Assembly (NCBI RefSeq): GCF_001636405.1
Contig: NZ_KV440950.1
Coordinates: 953,712-1,017,711 of the forward strand
From: Peribacillus frigoritolerans
GTDB lineage: Bacteria; Bacillota; Bacilli; Bacillales; DSM-1321
Direction of reading: 5' to 3'
Length of the DNA: 64,000 nucleotides
A program made the translations under genes and the position numbers. Positions 44,201 to 51,694 of this stretch are shown here, piece after piece. Positions within the stretch are counted from its first letter, which is position 1; the number at the start of each line of letters is the position of its first letter. The notes under the pieces were generated by a model. It was not told the DNA's origin and did not search any database. It was given only the letters and a program-made list of their open reading frames with translations.

Positions 44201-45584
44201 AACCACTTTATCTGAATCAGGCGGAGTTGAAACTCCCGCTCCAGAAAAAACATATAAACTGACAAACGTTAAAACGAAAAAACTTACGATTGCTTCACCT
44301 AGTGCTTTAATCGATCTTGATGAAACATCCAGCTTCGAAGAAGGTATCTGGTTAAAAGGCTCATATGCTGTACTCAAAGGCCTTGGGCTGAAGAATGCTG
44401 CTGTGACGATTAAACCGGATAAGGATGGGGCAATCATTGATTTTGGCGGCATGGAAGTGAAGGAAGTAATCATTGATAATGCTAATGTAAAAGAAATCAG
44501 AGGCGCTGAAAATGTTCAGAAATGGTCGGTAACAGAAGGTGTCGACACATCGAATATCAAATTTGTCGATTCCAAGGGGGAAGCAATTGCTTCCCCTTTC
44601 GACCCTAAAGAAAATCATGCGCCCGTCTTAACGAAAACACTGGAAAATCTTGAAGTGAAAGCCGGTTCAAAGGTAACCATCGATTTAAGTGAGCACTTCT
44701 CAGATCCTGATGGGGATAAGCTGACCTTTTCATCCACTATCGGTACAGTCACTGGCCAGACATTAACGCTTCCTGCAAATGAAGCTGGAACATACCTTGT
44801 CGCAGTCAAGGCCGAGGACCAGCTATCGGAAACGGTTGCCCGTTTCACGTTGACCGTATCGAATGATAAGCCGCTTGAAGTTTATTACGAAACGGCGGCA
44901 GGAAAAACGGGAACGGAATTGAAAGCGGTTCTGCACTCGATAATTAAGGGCCATACGATGTTATCTTATGATCAAGTGTGGAATGCCCTTAAAGAAACGG
45001 ATGAAGATCCGGTGAACAAACAGAATGTCATCTTGCTTTACTCTGGAAAATCGATCTCGGAGAACGCGAATGGGGGCAATGCCGGACAATGGAACCGCGA
45101 ACATGTTTGGGCAAAGTCCCACGGTGATTTTGGGACAAGCAAAGGTCCCGGGACAGACCTTCATCACCTCCGTCCCGCTGATGTGACAGTCAATGGAAAA
45201 CGGGGCCACCTTGATTTCGACGAGGGGGGTCAAACATATAGTGGATGTGAATGTAAGTTTGATTCAGATTCATGGGAGCCGCCAGACCATGTTAAAGGCG
45301 ATATAGCACGGATGCTATTTTACATGGCCGTCCGATATGAAGGAAACGGCGAGTTGGATCTTGAATTATCCGATACAGTCAATACGTATCCGAAGCCGCT
45401 TCATGGAAAGCTATCGACACTCTTGAAATGGAATGAACTCGATCCAGTCGACGATTTCGAGAGCCATCGCAATGATGTCATTCAGGATTGGCAAAATAAC
45501 CGCAATCCATTCATCGACCATCCTGAATGGGCATCCGAAATTTGGGGTGCCGCTGAATCCAGAGATGAAAAAAAGGCGAGTTAA
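41253..45584 (+). CDS. Giant secreted protein with two nuclease domains
   Basis: A 1443-residue exported protein. It has a signal peptide (1-30), a YhcR-like OB/DUF6359 region (about 32-130), a second OB-like domain (about 150-235), a chitobiase/Fn3-like module (about 350-410, KIHYTLDGSAPTSSSAVYTEP) and a third OB-like domain (about 420-520). An endonuclease/exonuclease/phosphatase domain spans about 684-985 (IASYNIENF, VTEMQDNDG, NHFNSKGGD, LGDFNDFEFS, SDHDPVLIS). A cadherin-like domain (about 1122-1205) and a C-terminal EndA-type endonuclease I domain (about 1210-1430, NREHVWAKSHG, DLHHLRPAD) follow. TTG 41253 is preceded by GGAGGGG. No LPXTG or S-layer anchor is seen. It follows the nucleotidase gene, so DNA would be cut and dephosphorylated in one extracellular pathway. 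Confidence 0.9.
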   Translation: MKKNGISKLFFAILIVLSTVLPNAAAANAEGTISVVEAINNNSGTATVKGYIVGTAKSGTSYQQTSPFTESTNIGIADSPDETDVKKIMPVQLPAGSIRTALNLVEHPELLKAQVTITGKLEKYFSVPGLKSATDFTIITDGGTTPEQPDVKVLDSIAEARTNTEDVVQVDGVVTTGLGYWGGKGFYIQDETAGLYVYGSSWPAEVKQGDKVRLIGRVSAYNKELQIQPTSLEVVSSDNELPVIQKVDASGVNEDTQGELVTIDKATITELAPSGTYGTFEFKAEDIEGKSVIVRHDNRTGSSYEDFVKSFKAGDVISVTGIGSRFNDTYQLKPRGIEDYELVNKPAVYTDIFPGTVSENTKVSLESGWEGAKIHYTLDGSAPTSSSAVYTEPIILTKDTVIKAIAVNDKTSEVFTFAYTVNKTTEVKIRDIQGMNHFSSYETQLVSGVEGVVTYVKDANNFYMQDPNPDKDLTTSEGILVYNKAHGLKAGDHVKVAGKVAEWYIEGYAEMKTTDLPTTELTNTTIEKLGTASMPEPIVIGKDVIPPSENIDDDRLTDFNPGEDGIDFYESLEGMLVEVYNPKVVAPQDYGELVVIPGSMETTTAVGGVKITETDFNPERITLDINDETFAAKTGDFFEGSITGVISYGYSNYRVVTDKAQLPALKDGGTAREVTSLEKDADELSIASYNIENFSTQTANSKVETIAASIITNLKQPDIIGVTEMQDNDGATDSGTTDSAQSAKKLTDKIKELGGPQYQYIDIAPEDKLDGGAPGGNIRVGFLYNADRVKLTEGTKGTATQSVAFKDGKLTLNPGRIEPADPAFKSSRKPLAAQFEFKGESVVVVANHFNSKGGDQPLFGKNQPPVLSSETQRLQIASIVNRFVSDIKSQDAEANIVLLGDFNDFEFSAPLKTLKGKDLTNMIEKVPFEKRYSYTYQGNSQVLDHILVSNNMAAATKVDIVHINSSFMEVHGRASDHDPVLISTTLSESGGVETPAPEKTYKLTNVKTKKLTIASPSALIDLDETSSFEEGIWLKGSYAVLKGLGLKNAAVTIKPDKDGAIIDFGGMEVKEVIIDNANVKEIRGAENVQKWSVTEGVDTSNIKFVDSKGEAIASPFDPKENHAPVLTKTLENLEVKAGSKVTIDLSEHFSDPDGDKLTFSSTIGTVTGQTLTLPANEAGTYLVAVKAEDQLSETVARFTLTVSNDKPLEVYYETAAGKTGTELKAVLHSIIKGHTMLSYDQVWNALKETDEDPVNKQNVILLYSGKSISENANGGNAGQWNREHVWAKSHGDFGTSKGPGTDLHHLRPADVTVNGKRGHLDFDEGGQTYSGCECKFDSDSWEPPDHVKGDIARMLFYMAVRYEGNGELDLELSDTVNTYPKPLHGKLSTLLKWNELDPVDDFESHRNDVIQDWQNNRNPFIDHPEWASEIWGAAESRDEKKAS

Positions 45585-45599
45585 ATCGGAGATCGAAGG

Positions 45600-45628
45600 G
45601 AAAAGCAGCCTGATGGCTGCTTTTTTTT
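45600..45628 (+). terminator. Terminator of the nuclease operon
   Basis: AAAGCAGCC-TGAT-GGCTGCTTT with T8 (stem 45602-45623). Just after, at about 45660-45685, lies a fragment of the family B 5' module (ACATGATTTTAAAAG). Confidence 0.9.
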
Positions 45629-45805
45629 AGTTTGATTACACAGGTAATTAGAAAGTGCCTCACCCCGAACATGATTTTAAAAGAAAACGGCATGTAAGTG
45701 AATGGGTTAATTATCTTAAAATACTGAAGAATCAAATATTATTTCTAGGTTAAATAATAAAAAATATTGGTAGGTATGTTATGTAATATATGTTAATATG
45801 GGATA

Positions 45806-45829
45806 TGCAATGAAAGGGTTTTCATTGCA
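45806..45829 (+). promoter_or_regulatory. Perfect palindrome upstream of L-serine dehydratase genes
   Basis: TGCAATGAAA (45806-45815), loop GGGT, TTTCATTGCA (45820-45829): a 10-bp perfect inverted repeat about 105 bases before sdaAB. It has no T run, so it reads as an operator or a 5'-leader hairpin. The remaining 45630-45933 gap is AT-rich and otherwise unremarkable. Confidence 0.55.
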
Positions 45830-45933
45830 GAAATAATAAAAATATTTTAATATAGTAATAATGCCGCTTTTTGATCTTCATTCACTTTAAAAGACGGTTA
45901 AAAAATTTATTGCCAGAAATGGGGCATTACACG

Positions 45934-46596
45934 ATGAAATACAGATCTGCATTCGATATAATCGGTCCCGTCATGATTGGACCTTCAAGTTCACATACAG
46001 CAGGAGCTGCCAGAATTGGCAGAGTAGCAAGGACATTATTCGGAAAGCAACCGAAGAAAGCGATTATTTCTTTATATGGTTCTTTTGCAAAAACATACAG
46101 GGGACACGGTACGGATGTTGCTGTCGTAGGCGGGATCTTGGATTTCGATACGGATGATGAACGAATCCCTGCCTCTTTAACGATAGCGGAAGAAGCCGGT
46201 ATGGACGTTTCCTTTACAATCGAGGATACTGTGATGGATCATCCTAATACAGTCAAAATCAGATTGTTCGACGAGGATAAGGAATTGGAACTTGTCGGGA
46301 TCTCGATTGGCGGCGGAACGATAGAAATAACGGAGCTGAATACATTCAAGCTCAAATTGTCAGGGGAAAACCCAGCCATTTTAGTCGTGCATAACGATGT
46401 GTTTGGAATCATATCTTCCGTTTCGACCGTATTGGCGAATCATGAAATTAACATTGGTCATATGGAAGTTTCACGAAAAGAAAAAGGTCAAATGGCTCTC
46501 ATGGTGATTGAAGTCGATCAGAAAATCCAGAGCGATGTGATGAAGGAAATTGAAGGATTGGAAAACGTGTCGCAAGTCATAAGGATGGTTGAATGA
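45934..46596 (+). CDS. sdaAB: L-serine dehydratase, beta subunit
   Basis: A 220-residue subunit of the two-chain iron-sulfur L-serine dehydratase that deaminates L-serine to pyruvate. The N-terminal SDH-beta domain has FDIIGPVMIGPSSSHTAGAARIG. The C-terminal ACT domain (about 148-220: PAILVVHNDVFGIISSVSTVLANHEINIGHMEVSR) probably binds serine allosterically. ATG 45934 with GGGG ten bases upstream is chosen over an in-frame ATG at 45871. It is followed 40 bases later by the alpha subunit gene, and a 10-bp palindrome lies upstream. Confidence 0.94.
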   Translation: MKYRSAFDIIGPVMIGPSSSHTAGAARIGRVARTLFGKQPKKAIISLYGSFAKTYRGHGTDVAVVGGILDFDTDDERIPASLTIAEEAGMDVSFTIEDTVMDHPNTVKIRLFDEDKELELVGISIGGGTIEITELNTFKLKLSGENPAILVVHNDVFGIISSVSTVLANHEINIGHMEVSRKEKGQMALMVIEVDQKIQSDVMKEIEGLENVSQVIRMVE

Positions 46597-46636
46597 TCAT
46601 CATTAAAAGTGCTGGCATAGATATGGAGGTAAAAAC

Positions 46637-47512
46637 ATGTTCCGAAATGTAGCAGAGTTAGTAGAACTTGCTGAAAGTAAAAATGTGAAAATCGCGGAAA
46701 TCATGATTTTACAAGAAATGGAGTTCTCAGGCCTGTCGAGAGAACAGATCATCGAAAAGATGGACAGGAATTTGACAGTGATGGAACAAGCGGTGGAAAG
46801 AGGCCTGAAAGGTGTGCAATCCGTGACAGGCCTAACGGGCGGAGATGCCGTTCTTTTGCAAAATTATATCAAGTCGGGCAAGGCACTGGCAGGTAATTTA
46901 TTATTGGATGCCGTCAGTAAAGCTGTTGCCACGAACGAAGTGAATGCAGCAATGGGAATGATCTGTGCCACTCCGACTGCAGGTTCTGCGGGAGTTGTCC
47001 CCGGTACATTATTTGCCGTGAAAGAAAAATTAAACCCGACCCGGGCAGAGATGATTGAATTTCTTTTCACTTCCGCTGCCTTCGGATTCGTGGTTGCAAA
47101 CAATGCTTCCATTTCTGGAGCGGCTGGTGGCTGCCAAGCAGAAGTGGGCTCGGCAAGCGGAATGGCCGCAGCTGCGATAGTGGAACTGGCCGGCGGTACA
47201 CCAAGCCAAGCGGCAGAAGCGATGGCGATCACTTTGAAGAATATGCTTGGATTGGTTTGTGACCCAGTGGCTGGGTTGGTTGAAGTTCCTTGCGTGAAAC
47301 GTAACGCAATGGGTGCATCCAACGCAATAACGGCAGCTGATATGGCACTTGCGGGCATTACGAGCCGCATTCCATGTGACGAAGTGATCGATGCCATGTA
47401 TAAAATAGGATTGACCATGCCGGTTGCACTTCGTGAAACGGCAGAAGGCGGCTTGGCTGCGACTCCTACTGGGCGAAAATTGGCAAAGGAAATTTTCGGT
47501 TCATATAAATAA
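46637..47512 (+). CDS. sdaAA: L-serine dehydratase, alpha subunit ([4Fe-4S])
   Basis: A 291-residue catalytic subunit. The SDH-alpha fold has TPTAGSAGVVPG for substrate phosphate or carboxylate binding. The cluster cysteines are seen in GAAGGCQAEVGSASGMAAAA, LGLVCDPVAGLVEVPCVKRN. An ATATGGAGG SD precedes ATG 46637. It is the second gene of sdaAB-sdaAA and ends at a strong terminator. The enzyme is oxygen-sensitive by class and supports growth on serine. Confidence 0.95.
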   Translation: MFRNVAELVELAESKNVKIAEIMILQEMEFSGLSREQIIEKMDRNLTVMEQAVERGLKGVQSVTGLTGGDAVLLQNYIKSGKALAGNLLLDAVSKAVATNEVNAAMGMICATPTAGSAGVVPGTLFAVKEKLNPTRAEMIEFLFTSAAFGFVVANNASISGAAGGCQAEVGSASGMAAAAIVELAGGTPSQAAEAMAITLKNMLGLVCDPVAGLVEVPCVKRNAMGASNAITAADMALAGITSRIPCDEVIDAMYKIGLTMPVALRETAEGGLAATPTGRKLAKEIFGSYK

Positions 47513-47518
47513 ACATCC

Positions 47519-47556
47519 AATCCCATTAACAATAGGTTTGTTAATGGGATTTTTAA
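47519..47556 (+). terminator. Terminator of sdaAB-sdaAA
   Basis: A perfect 14-bp stem AATCCCATTAACAA (47519-47532) / TTGTTAATGGGATT (47538-47551), loop 5, then T-rich. Confidence 0.92.
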
Positions 47557-47799
47557 TTTGTCTTAAAAATAAATGAGGCTATTTTTGTGAATGAAAAAAG
47601 GAAATTAGAGGAAGACCGAGCGATTTGGCGTTTTTGGACACGGGGATGGAAACAGTCGTTGAAAAATCTGAATTATCAGTGAATATGGAGCCATAGCAAC
47701 TTTGTGAGTTATCCCTTTCAATGATAAGATGAGTACGAAATTCACTATGGGAAGGATTGATTCTTCATTAATTTTCTCGAACTAACGTACACGTCGGCA

Positions 47800-47958
47800 A
47801 TGGAAAAAGCGATGTTTCAGGCTCATGGAATCGGCTATGCACTATATGCTCAAAAACTGGAGCAACGCATGATGGTTGAACAAGAACGGGAACAGGATTA
47901 TCTACAGGGCAGGCGTATATCAGAGGAGATGAGAGCCAATCTTTTTTTGGGGAGCTAA
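47800..47958 (+). CDS. Possible 52-residue protein or gene remnant
   Basis: The frame MEKAMFQAHGIGYALYAQKL... is charged and helical, and is followed by a terminator (48006-48030). No SD is visible before ATG 47800, and the frame stays open to 47761 without a better start, so it may be the tail of a lost gene. The 47557-47799 stretch shows nothing else. Confidence 0.35.
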   Translation: MEKAMFQAHGIGYALYAQKLEQRMMVEQEREQDYLQGRRISEEMRANLFLGS

Positions 47959-48005
47959 TTTCGATCTGCGATATCGATAACATAAACGAAAAAATCTGGA
48001 AAAAG

Positions 48006-48032
48006 GAGCAATCGAAAAGATTGCTCTTTTTG
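48006..48032 (+). terminator. Terminator
   Basis: GAGCAATC (48006-48013) / GATTGCTC (48019-48026), then T5. It may end the small frame at 47800-47958. Confidence 0.8.
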
Positions 48033-48117
48033 TCCGGCCATAAAGGGTAATTTTCCATTAAAAAGAAGGAAACATCACTTTTAAATAGAATGTACGTTCA
48101 TGAAGAGGAGGATGGTC

Positions 48118-48657
48118 TTGTTGGAGAAAAGAGCATTGCTAGTATCAGCATTACCGGGATATGAAGAGGAAATTGGGCGGTGGCTATGGTGTTTAGAAGA
48201 TGTTCGCCGTACGCTTATATCAGAATTGACTGGAATCAGCCAAAATATACTCGATTCGAAAATCGATGAAAGGCAAACGATTGGCTCGATGTTATATCAC
48301 ATCGCGCTGATAGAGGCAGATTGGTTATACGAAGAGGTCCTTGTTACGGAATGGGATACGGAAATATCCGCGTTGTTTCCAGTAGGGTGCCGTGCTGAAG
48401 ATGGCTCCCTAAATCATATTGAAGGACAAACATTGGACGAACATTTCTACCGACTCAATAAGGTGCGTGAGGTATTTCTTTCAAACTTCCGCACGATGGA
48501 CCTGAAGGAGTGGCGTAAACCGAGGGTGCTTGATCAATATGACGTCACACCTGAATGGGTCGTTTACCATTTGATTGAACATGAATCACATCATCGAGGT
48601 CAGATTTTCCAATTGCTGAAGAAATTACGGAATAAATGTGAAATTAAAGAAATGTGA
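48118..48657 (+). CDS. DinB-like four-helix metal-binding protein
   Basis: About 179 residues of the DinB/YfiT superfamily, whose members are metal-dependent four-helix proteins, some acting as thiol S-transferases. The His ligands are seen in TIGSMLYHIALIEADWLYEEV and in the C-terminal HLIEHESHHRGQIFQLLKKL. ATG 48100 precedes the SD AGAGGAGG (48104-48111), so TTG 48118 (or 48121) is the probable start. The last codons fall in a 16-bp tandem duplication. A second DinB protein is at 58718. Substrate is unknown. Confidence 0.85.
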   Translation: MLEKRALLVSALPGYEEEIGRWLWCLEDVRRTLISELTGISQNILDSKIDERQTIGSMLYHIALIEADWLYEEVLVTEWDTEISALFPVGCRAEDGSLNHIEGQTLDEHFYRLNKVREVFLSNFRTMDLKEWRKPRVLDQYDVTPEWVVYHLIEHESHHRGQIFQLLKKLRNKCEIKEM

Positions 48658-48673
48658 AATTAAAGAAATGTGA
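48634..48673 (+). repeat. 16-bp tandem duplication at the dinB-like stop
   Basis: AAATGTGAAATTAAAG occurs at 48634-48649 and 48650-48665, followed by a partial third copy (AAATGTGA). Since 16 is not a multiple of 3, copy number changes the C-terminus. Confidence 0.85.
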
Positions 48674-48689
48674 TGTTTTATCCCTGCTA

Positions 48690-48845
48690 TCAACATGGTC
48701 TCACACCGAACCATGATTTTAAAACAGGACTAGATTATCCTTATTGTTTTTTTACCGTTATCCACAGGAATGTTTAATAAATAAAGAACGCGTAGATAAA
48801 CTTGCTTTTCTTTCAGTCTGGAGCTGCCTTTATGGCAGCTTTTTG
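48690..48845 (+). repeat. Internally deleted family B element with terminator
   Basis: The family B 5' module (CTCACACCGAACCATGATT, ACTAGATTATCCTTATTG) is joined directly to a GGAATGTTT-type 3' end and a trailing stem, with the body lost. It ends in terminator GAGCTGCC-TTTAT-GGCAGCTTTTT (48821-48845). No gene is supported between 48658 and 49252; a 71-codon frame at 48802 overlaps the terminator. Confidence 0.6.
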
Positions 48846-49183
48846 TATGTTGAGTTACGGTATGGTTGGATATTTATGGTGGATTACCCATAATGAGTTA
48901 CGGTTTATGGTATATTGGTTAATGTCAATCTTCAACATGGTCCAAGACAAGACGGAGGAAAAAAGAATATTTCTCGGAGTGATGATGTGCTTACGTTTTT
49001 ATTTGTTTTTAAATTAAAGAACAGGTCCAAGCCTTCACGGATGAAAGCATTGAGGTTTCCGATCTTATGAGGTTATAGCGGTCAGTGCTATAAAAGACGG
49101 TGACGCCATCGTAAATTGAAATTGAAAACAAGACTTGGTTATGGTTTATGGGATGAAACCAACTGAGACGTTTTTTAATAAAA

Positions 49184-49226
49184 AAACTGTAGGCAAACTC
49201 GCTTATCTCGAGTTCATCTACAGTGT
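49184..49226. repeat. Dispersed CTGTAG-CAAACTCG hairpin
   Basis: CTGTAGGCAAACTCG pairs with CGAGTTCATCTACAG, the same stem as the galE terminator. An A-run precedes it, so on the minus strand it can act as the terminator of the brnQ-like gene. Confidence 0.7.
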
Positions 49227-49252
49227 ATATGCCTGGACTGATTTTATATCAT

Positions 49253-50593
49253 TTAATCAATTTGGTGATCATGACCGAATTTCGACTTTAAGACGCTGCT
49301 TGCATACCCAATGAATCCTCCAACAATGGCAGGGATGATCCACCCAAGCCCAGCTTCATACATAGGAAGTATTGCAGTGAAGAAATCATTGATGAAAGTA
49401 ATGTGTACACCTGCTCCATTTAATCCATCAAATAGACTGACGATGAATGTTAAAAGTAAGCTGCCTTGATAAACTTCAGGTCTTCCCTTAAATAAGGAAT
49501 GAAGAAATGTTAGGAAGATCAAAACAATGGCTAATGGATAAATGGCTGTCATAACCGGTACTGAAATGGCAATTAACTCAGTTAGTCCAATATTGGCAAT
49601 GATTGCACTGAAAATGGATAAACTTATGGCAATCGTTTTGTAAGGCAGACTTGGAAATAGTTTATGGAAGTACGTCGAGCAAGAGGTAATGAGTCCTACG
49701 CTCGTCGTAATACAAGCTACTGTGATCATTAAGCCCAATAATAGCCCGCCATATGAACCAAAGTAGTAATCCGAGACTTTCGCCAAGATAATGCCTCCAT
49801 TATCCAAGCGTCCAAGTTCCCCAACGCTTGAAGCACCCATATAAGAGAGAGCTGTATAAATGGTAGCAAGGATAACCGCCGCAATGGCAGTCGCTTTTCC
49901 ACAAACGATCATGATTTGTTTTTTTGTTTTGGCACCTTTTTCTTTGATGGCATTAATGATGATGATGCCAAAAACAAAAGATGCAAGAGTATCCATGGTT
50001 AAATATCCTTCTCTGAACCCGTTAAAAAATGGTTGAACCATATAGTGCTCGGCAGGTGCTTCAAAATCTCCAATTGGATTAACGAAAGCGACTACCACCA
50101 GGATTCCAATGAACGTCAACTTGATGGGTGTCAAAACTTTCCCCACAATTTCGACAATTTTCGCAGGATTGAGCGAAAGAAGACATGAAAGTGTAAAAAA
50201 GATGATGGTGAAAATAAGTAAAGGCAATGGACCTGGATCTTCAGGCAAAAAAGGTTTTACACCGATCTCAAAAGAAACGTTTCCTGTTCTAGGCATGGCG
50301 AATAATGGACCAATGGCTAAATAAAGAATGGTTGTGAATACAATACCAAATACTGGATGGACACGGCTCGCTAATGATTGTAAGTCATCTTTTCCAGAAA
50401 AACCGAGTGCCAGTACACCAAGTAACGGTAATCCTACTCCTGTGACCAAAAACCCTGCATTAGCCGACCAGATATTCATGCCTGCCGATTGACCAAGCAT
50501 TGGCGGGAAAATTAAATTCCCTGCACCGAAGAAAAGGGCAAATAACATGAACCCAATCACTACTATAAATGAAGATGGAACCTTATTAGACAA
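49253..50593 (-). CDS. brnQ: Branched-chain amino acid carrier (LIVCS family)
   Basis: A 446-residue cation-coupled importer of Leu, Ile and Val with about 12 membrane segments. Family features are GFMLFALFFGAGNLIFPPMLGQSAG at the N-terminus, ARVHPVFGIVFTTILYLAIGPLFAMPRTGNVSFE, and ITVACITTSVGLITSCSTYF. The frame opens at 50611, but TTG 50593 is served by GGAGGG at 50600-50605. A near-consensus CodY box lies 44-58 bases upstream of the start, matching known CodY repression of BCAA uptake. It is monocistronic. Confidence 0.93.
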   Translation of the reverse strand: MSNKVPSSFIVVIGFMLFALFFGAGNLIFPPMLGQSAGMNIWSANAGFLVTGVGLPLLGVLALGFSGKDDLQSLASRVHPVFGIVFTTILYLAIGPLFAMPRTGNVSFEIGVKPFLPEDPGPLPLLIFTIIFFTLSCLLSLNPAKIVEIVGKVLTPIKLTFIGILVVVAFVNPIGDFEAPAEHYMVQPFFNGFREGYLTMDTLASFVFGIIIINAIKEKGAKTKKQIMIVCGKATAIAAVILATIYTALSYMGASSVGELGRLDNGGIILAKVSDYYFGSYGGLLLGLMITVACITTSVGLITSCSTYFHKLFPSLPYKTIAISLSIFSAIIANIGLTELIAISVPVMTAIYPLAIVLIFLTFLHSLFKGRPEVYQGSLLLTFIVSLFDGLNGAGVHITFINDFFTAILPMYEAGLGWIIPAIVGGFIGYASSVLKSKFGHDHQID

Positions 50594-50636
50594 AATAAAC
50601 CCTCCGACCAAAATTTGCTATTTTAGAAAATTATTA

Positions 50637-50710
50637 AATTTTCTAAAAATTATATAAACAGTAATACTAAGACCGTACAGTATTATAACTAAATTAAATT
50701 GATATTTCAA
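50637..50710 (-). promoter_or_regulatory. brnQ promoter with CodY-like box
   Basis: On the minus strand -35 TTGAAA (50710-50705) and -10 TATAAT (50687-50682) are spaced 17 bp. Downstream of the start point, AATTTTCTAAAAATT at 50637-50651 differs from the CodY consensus AATTTTCWGAAAATT at one position. It is part of a longer TTTTAGAAAATT dyad. The rest of the 50711-50925 gap shows nothing notable. Confidence 0.7.
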
Positions 50711-50925
50711 TATATTTTTTGTTTTTTATTATTTACCTTGATGATCAGTGGTCCGCCCTTATCTTATTTTGAACATCTAAAGGCTGCTCATACTCATGAA
50801 ATTTGAAATATAAAGGAAATGAGGATGCGGAAAAAACTGCTTTGCGTCGTGCAGTTTGAGCTCACGATAAAAAGTGAGAATTTAGAAGCGGTATTAATTG
50901 TGGAAAAATAAGGAGGTGTTTTAGA

Positions 50926-51147
50926 ATGGTTGAAAAAATACTGGGATTATTCTTTGAAAAACGGAAACAAAACAAAAAGGATGTTTTATCACTAATTTTG
51001 ATATTCGCGCTTTCCATTGTTAATATAGTAGGGTATTTCACGGATATGGACTTATTTTGGCTATCTGGCATTGTATCAATTGCAATCATCATTCTTGCGG
51101 CATCGATATATTTTGAAGGAAAAAGAAGCAGGGAAAATGATGGTTAA
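50926..51147 (+). CDS. Small two-helix membrane protein
   Basis: A 73-residue protein. The N-terminus is charged (MVEKILGLFFEKRKQNKKD), followed by two hydrophobic segments (about 20-38 and 44-62) and a charged C-terminus (FEGKRSRENDG). AAGGAGGTG at 50910-50918 is a near-perfect SD. No family is recognised. It is monocistronic and followed by repeat DNA. Confidence 0.7.
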   Translation: MVEKILGLFFEKRKQNKKDVLSLILIFALSIVNIVGYFTDMDLFWLSGIVSIAIIILAASIYFEGKRSRENDG

Positions 51148-51262
51148 ACTTCTGTTTTAGTTTGAGGGGGTGTTAGGCTAATTGTAGTTGTTTAATCAAT
51201 AAAATAAAATGACGTTAAAATAACAATTATTACTTTTATTAAGGACTGGTACTTCAATAAGG

Positions 51263-51509
51263 GAGCTGCTTTGGCAGCGCTTGAGTTTGTAGACAAAAGG
51301 GGTTTATCCAAAATTTCAAAACAAAGTTGGTTGGAGCGGGTGTGCGAAACTCCTGCGGGAAAAGCGCACCGAGGAGGATCCTGGACCGCCCGCGGAAAGC
51401 GAGTGCCTGTAGTGGAAATCGAAATTCGAGGTTTTATAAACCCAAATAAAAACTGAGGAAAACTTAATTTTCAAAGGGTTTGTCTACATTTAGGCTGCAT
51501 ATGCAGCTC
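51263..51509 (+). repeat. Family A element A4 with long terminal inverted repeats
   Basis: The outer arms GAGCTGC (51263) and GCAGCTC (51503) and the inner arms TGTAGACAAA (51288-51297) and TTTGTCTACA (51479-51488) enclose a family A core (about 51325-51425) read in the opposite sense to A1-A3. This shows the fullest extent of the family, 247 bp. The right end doubles as a terminator with T7. No other gene lies in 51148-51694. Confidence 0.8.
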
Positions 51510-51694
51510 TTTTTTCATGGAGCGATACTTTTTAAATTAGAAATTGAATCGAAGCTCTAAGGTATCCTTTCAACGGGAGTAAAAATAACTTGCACTCAAC
51601 AGGGTTTGTATAGTCTTCTTCTGTCAATAATGGTTATGGAATCAGAATTTCTGCGTTTTGTCTATAACTTACCGTTTTGTCGTGAAAGGAACTT

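Noticed and set aside
46864-47532. 222-codon antisense frame over sdaAA
   Set aside because: A shadow of the iron-sulfur serine dehydratase gene, which has full motifs and an SD on the plus strand.
47768-48058. 96-codon minus-strand frame
   Set aside because: It overlaps a terminator and a plausible plus-strand small frame, with no SD and unlikely composition.
48802-49017. 71-codon frame
   Set aside because: It starts in repeat-derived DNA and spans an intrinsic terminator; no SD.
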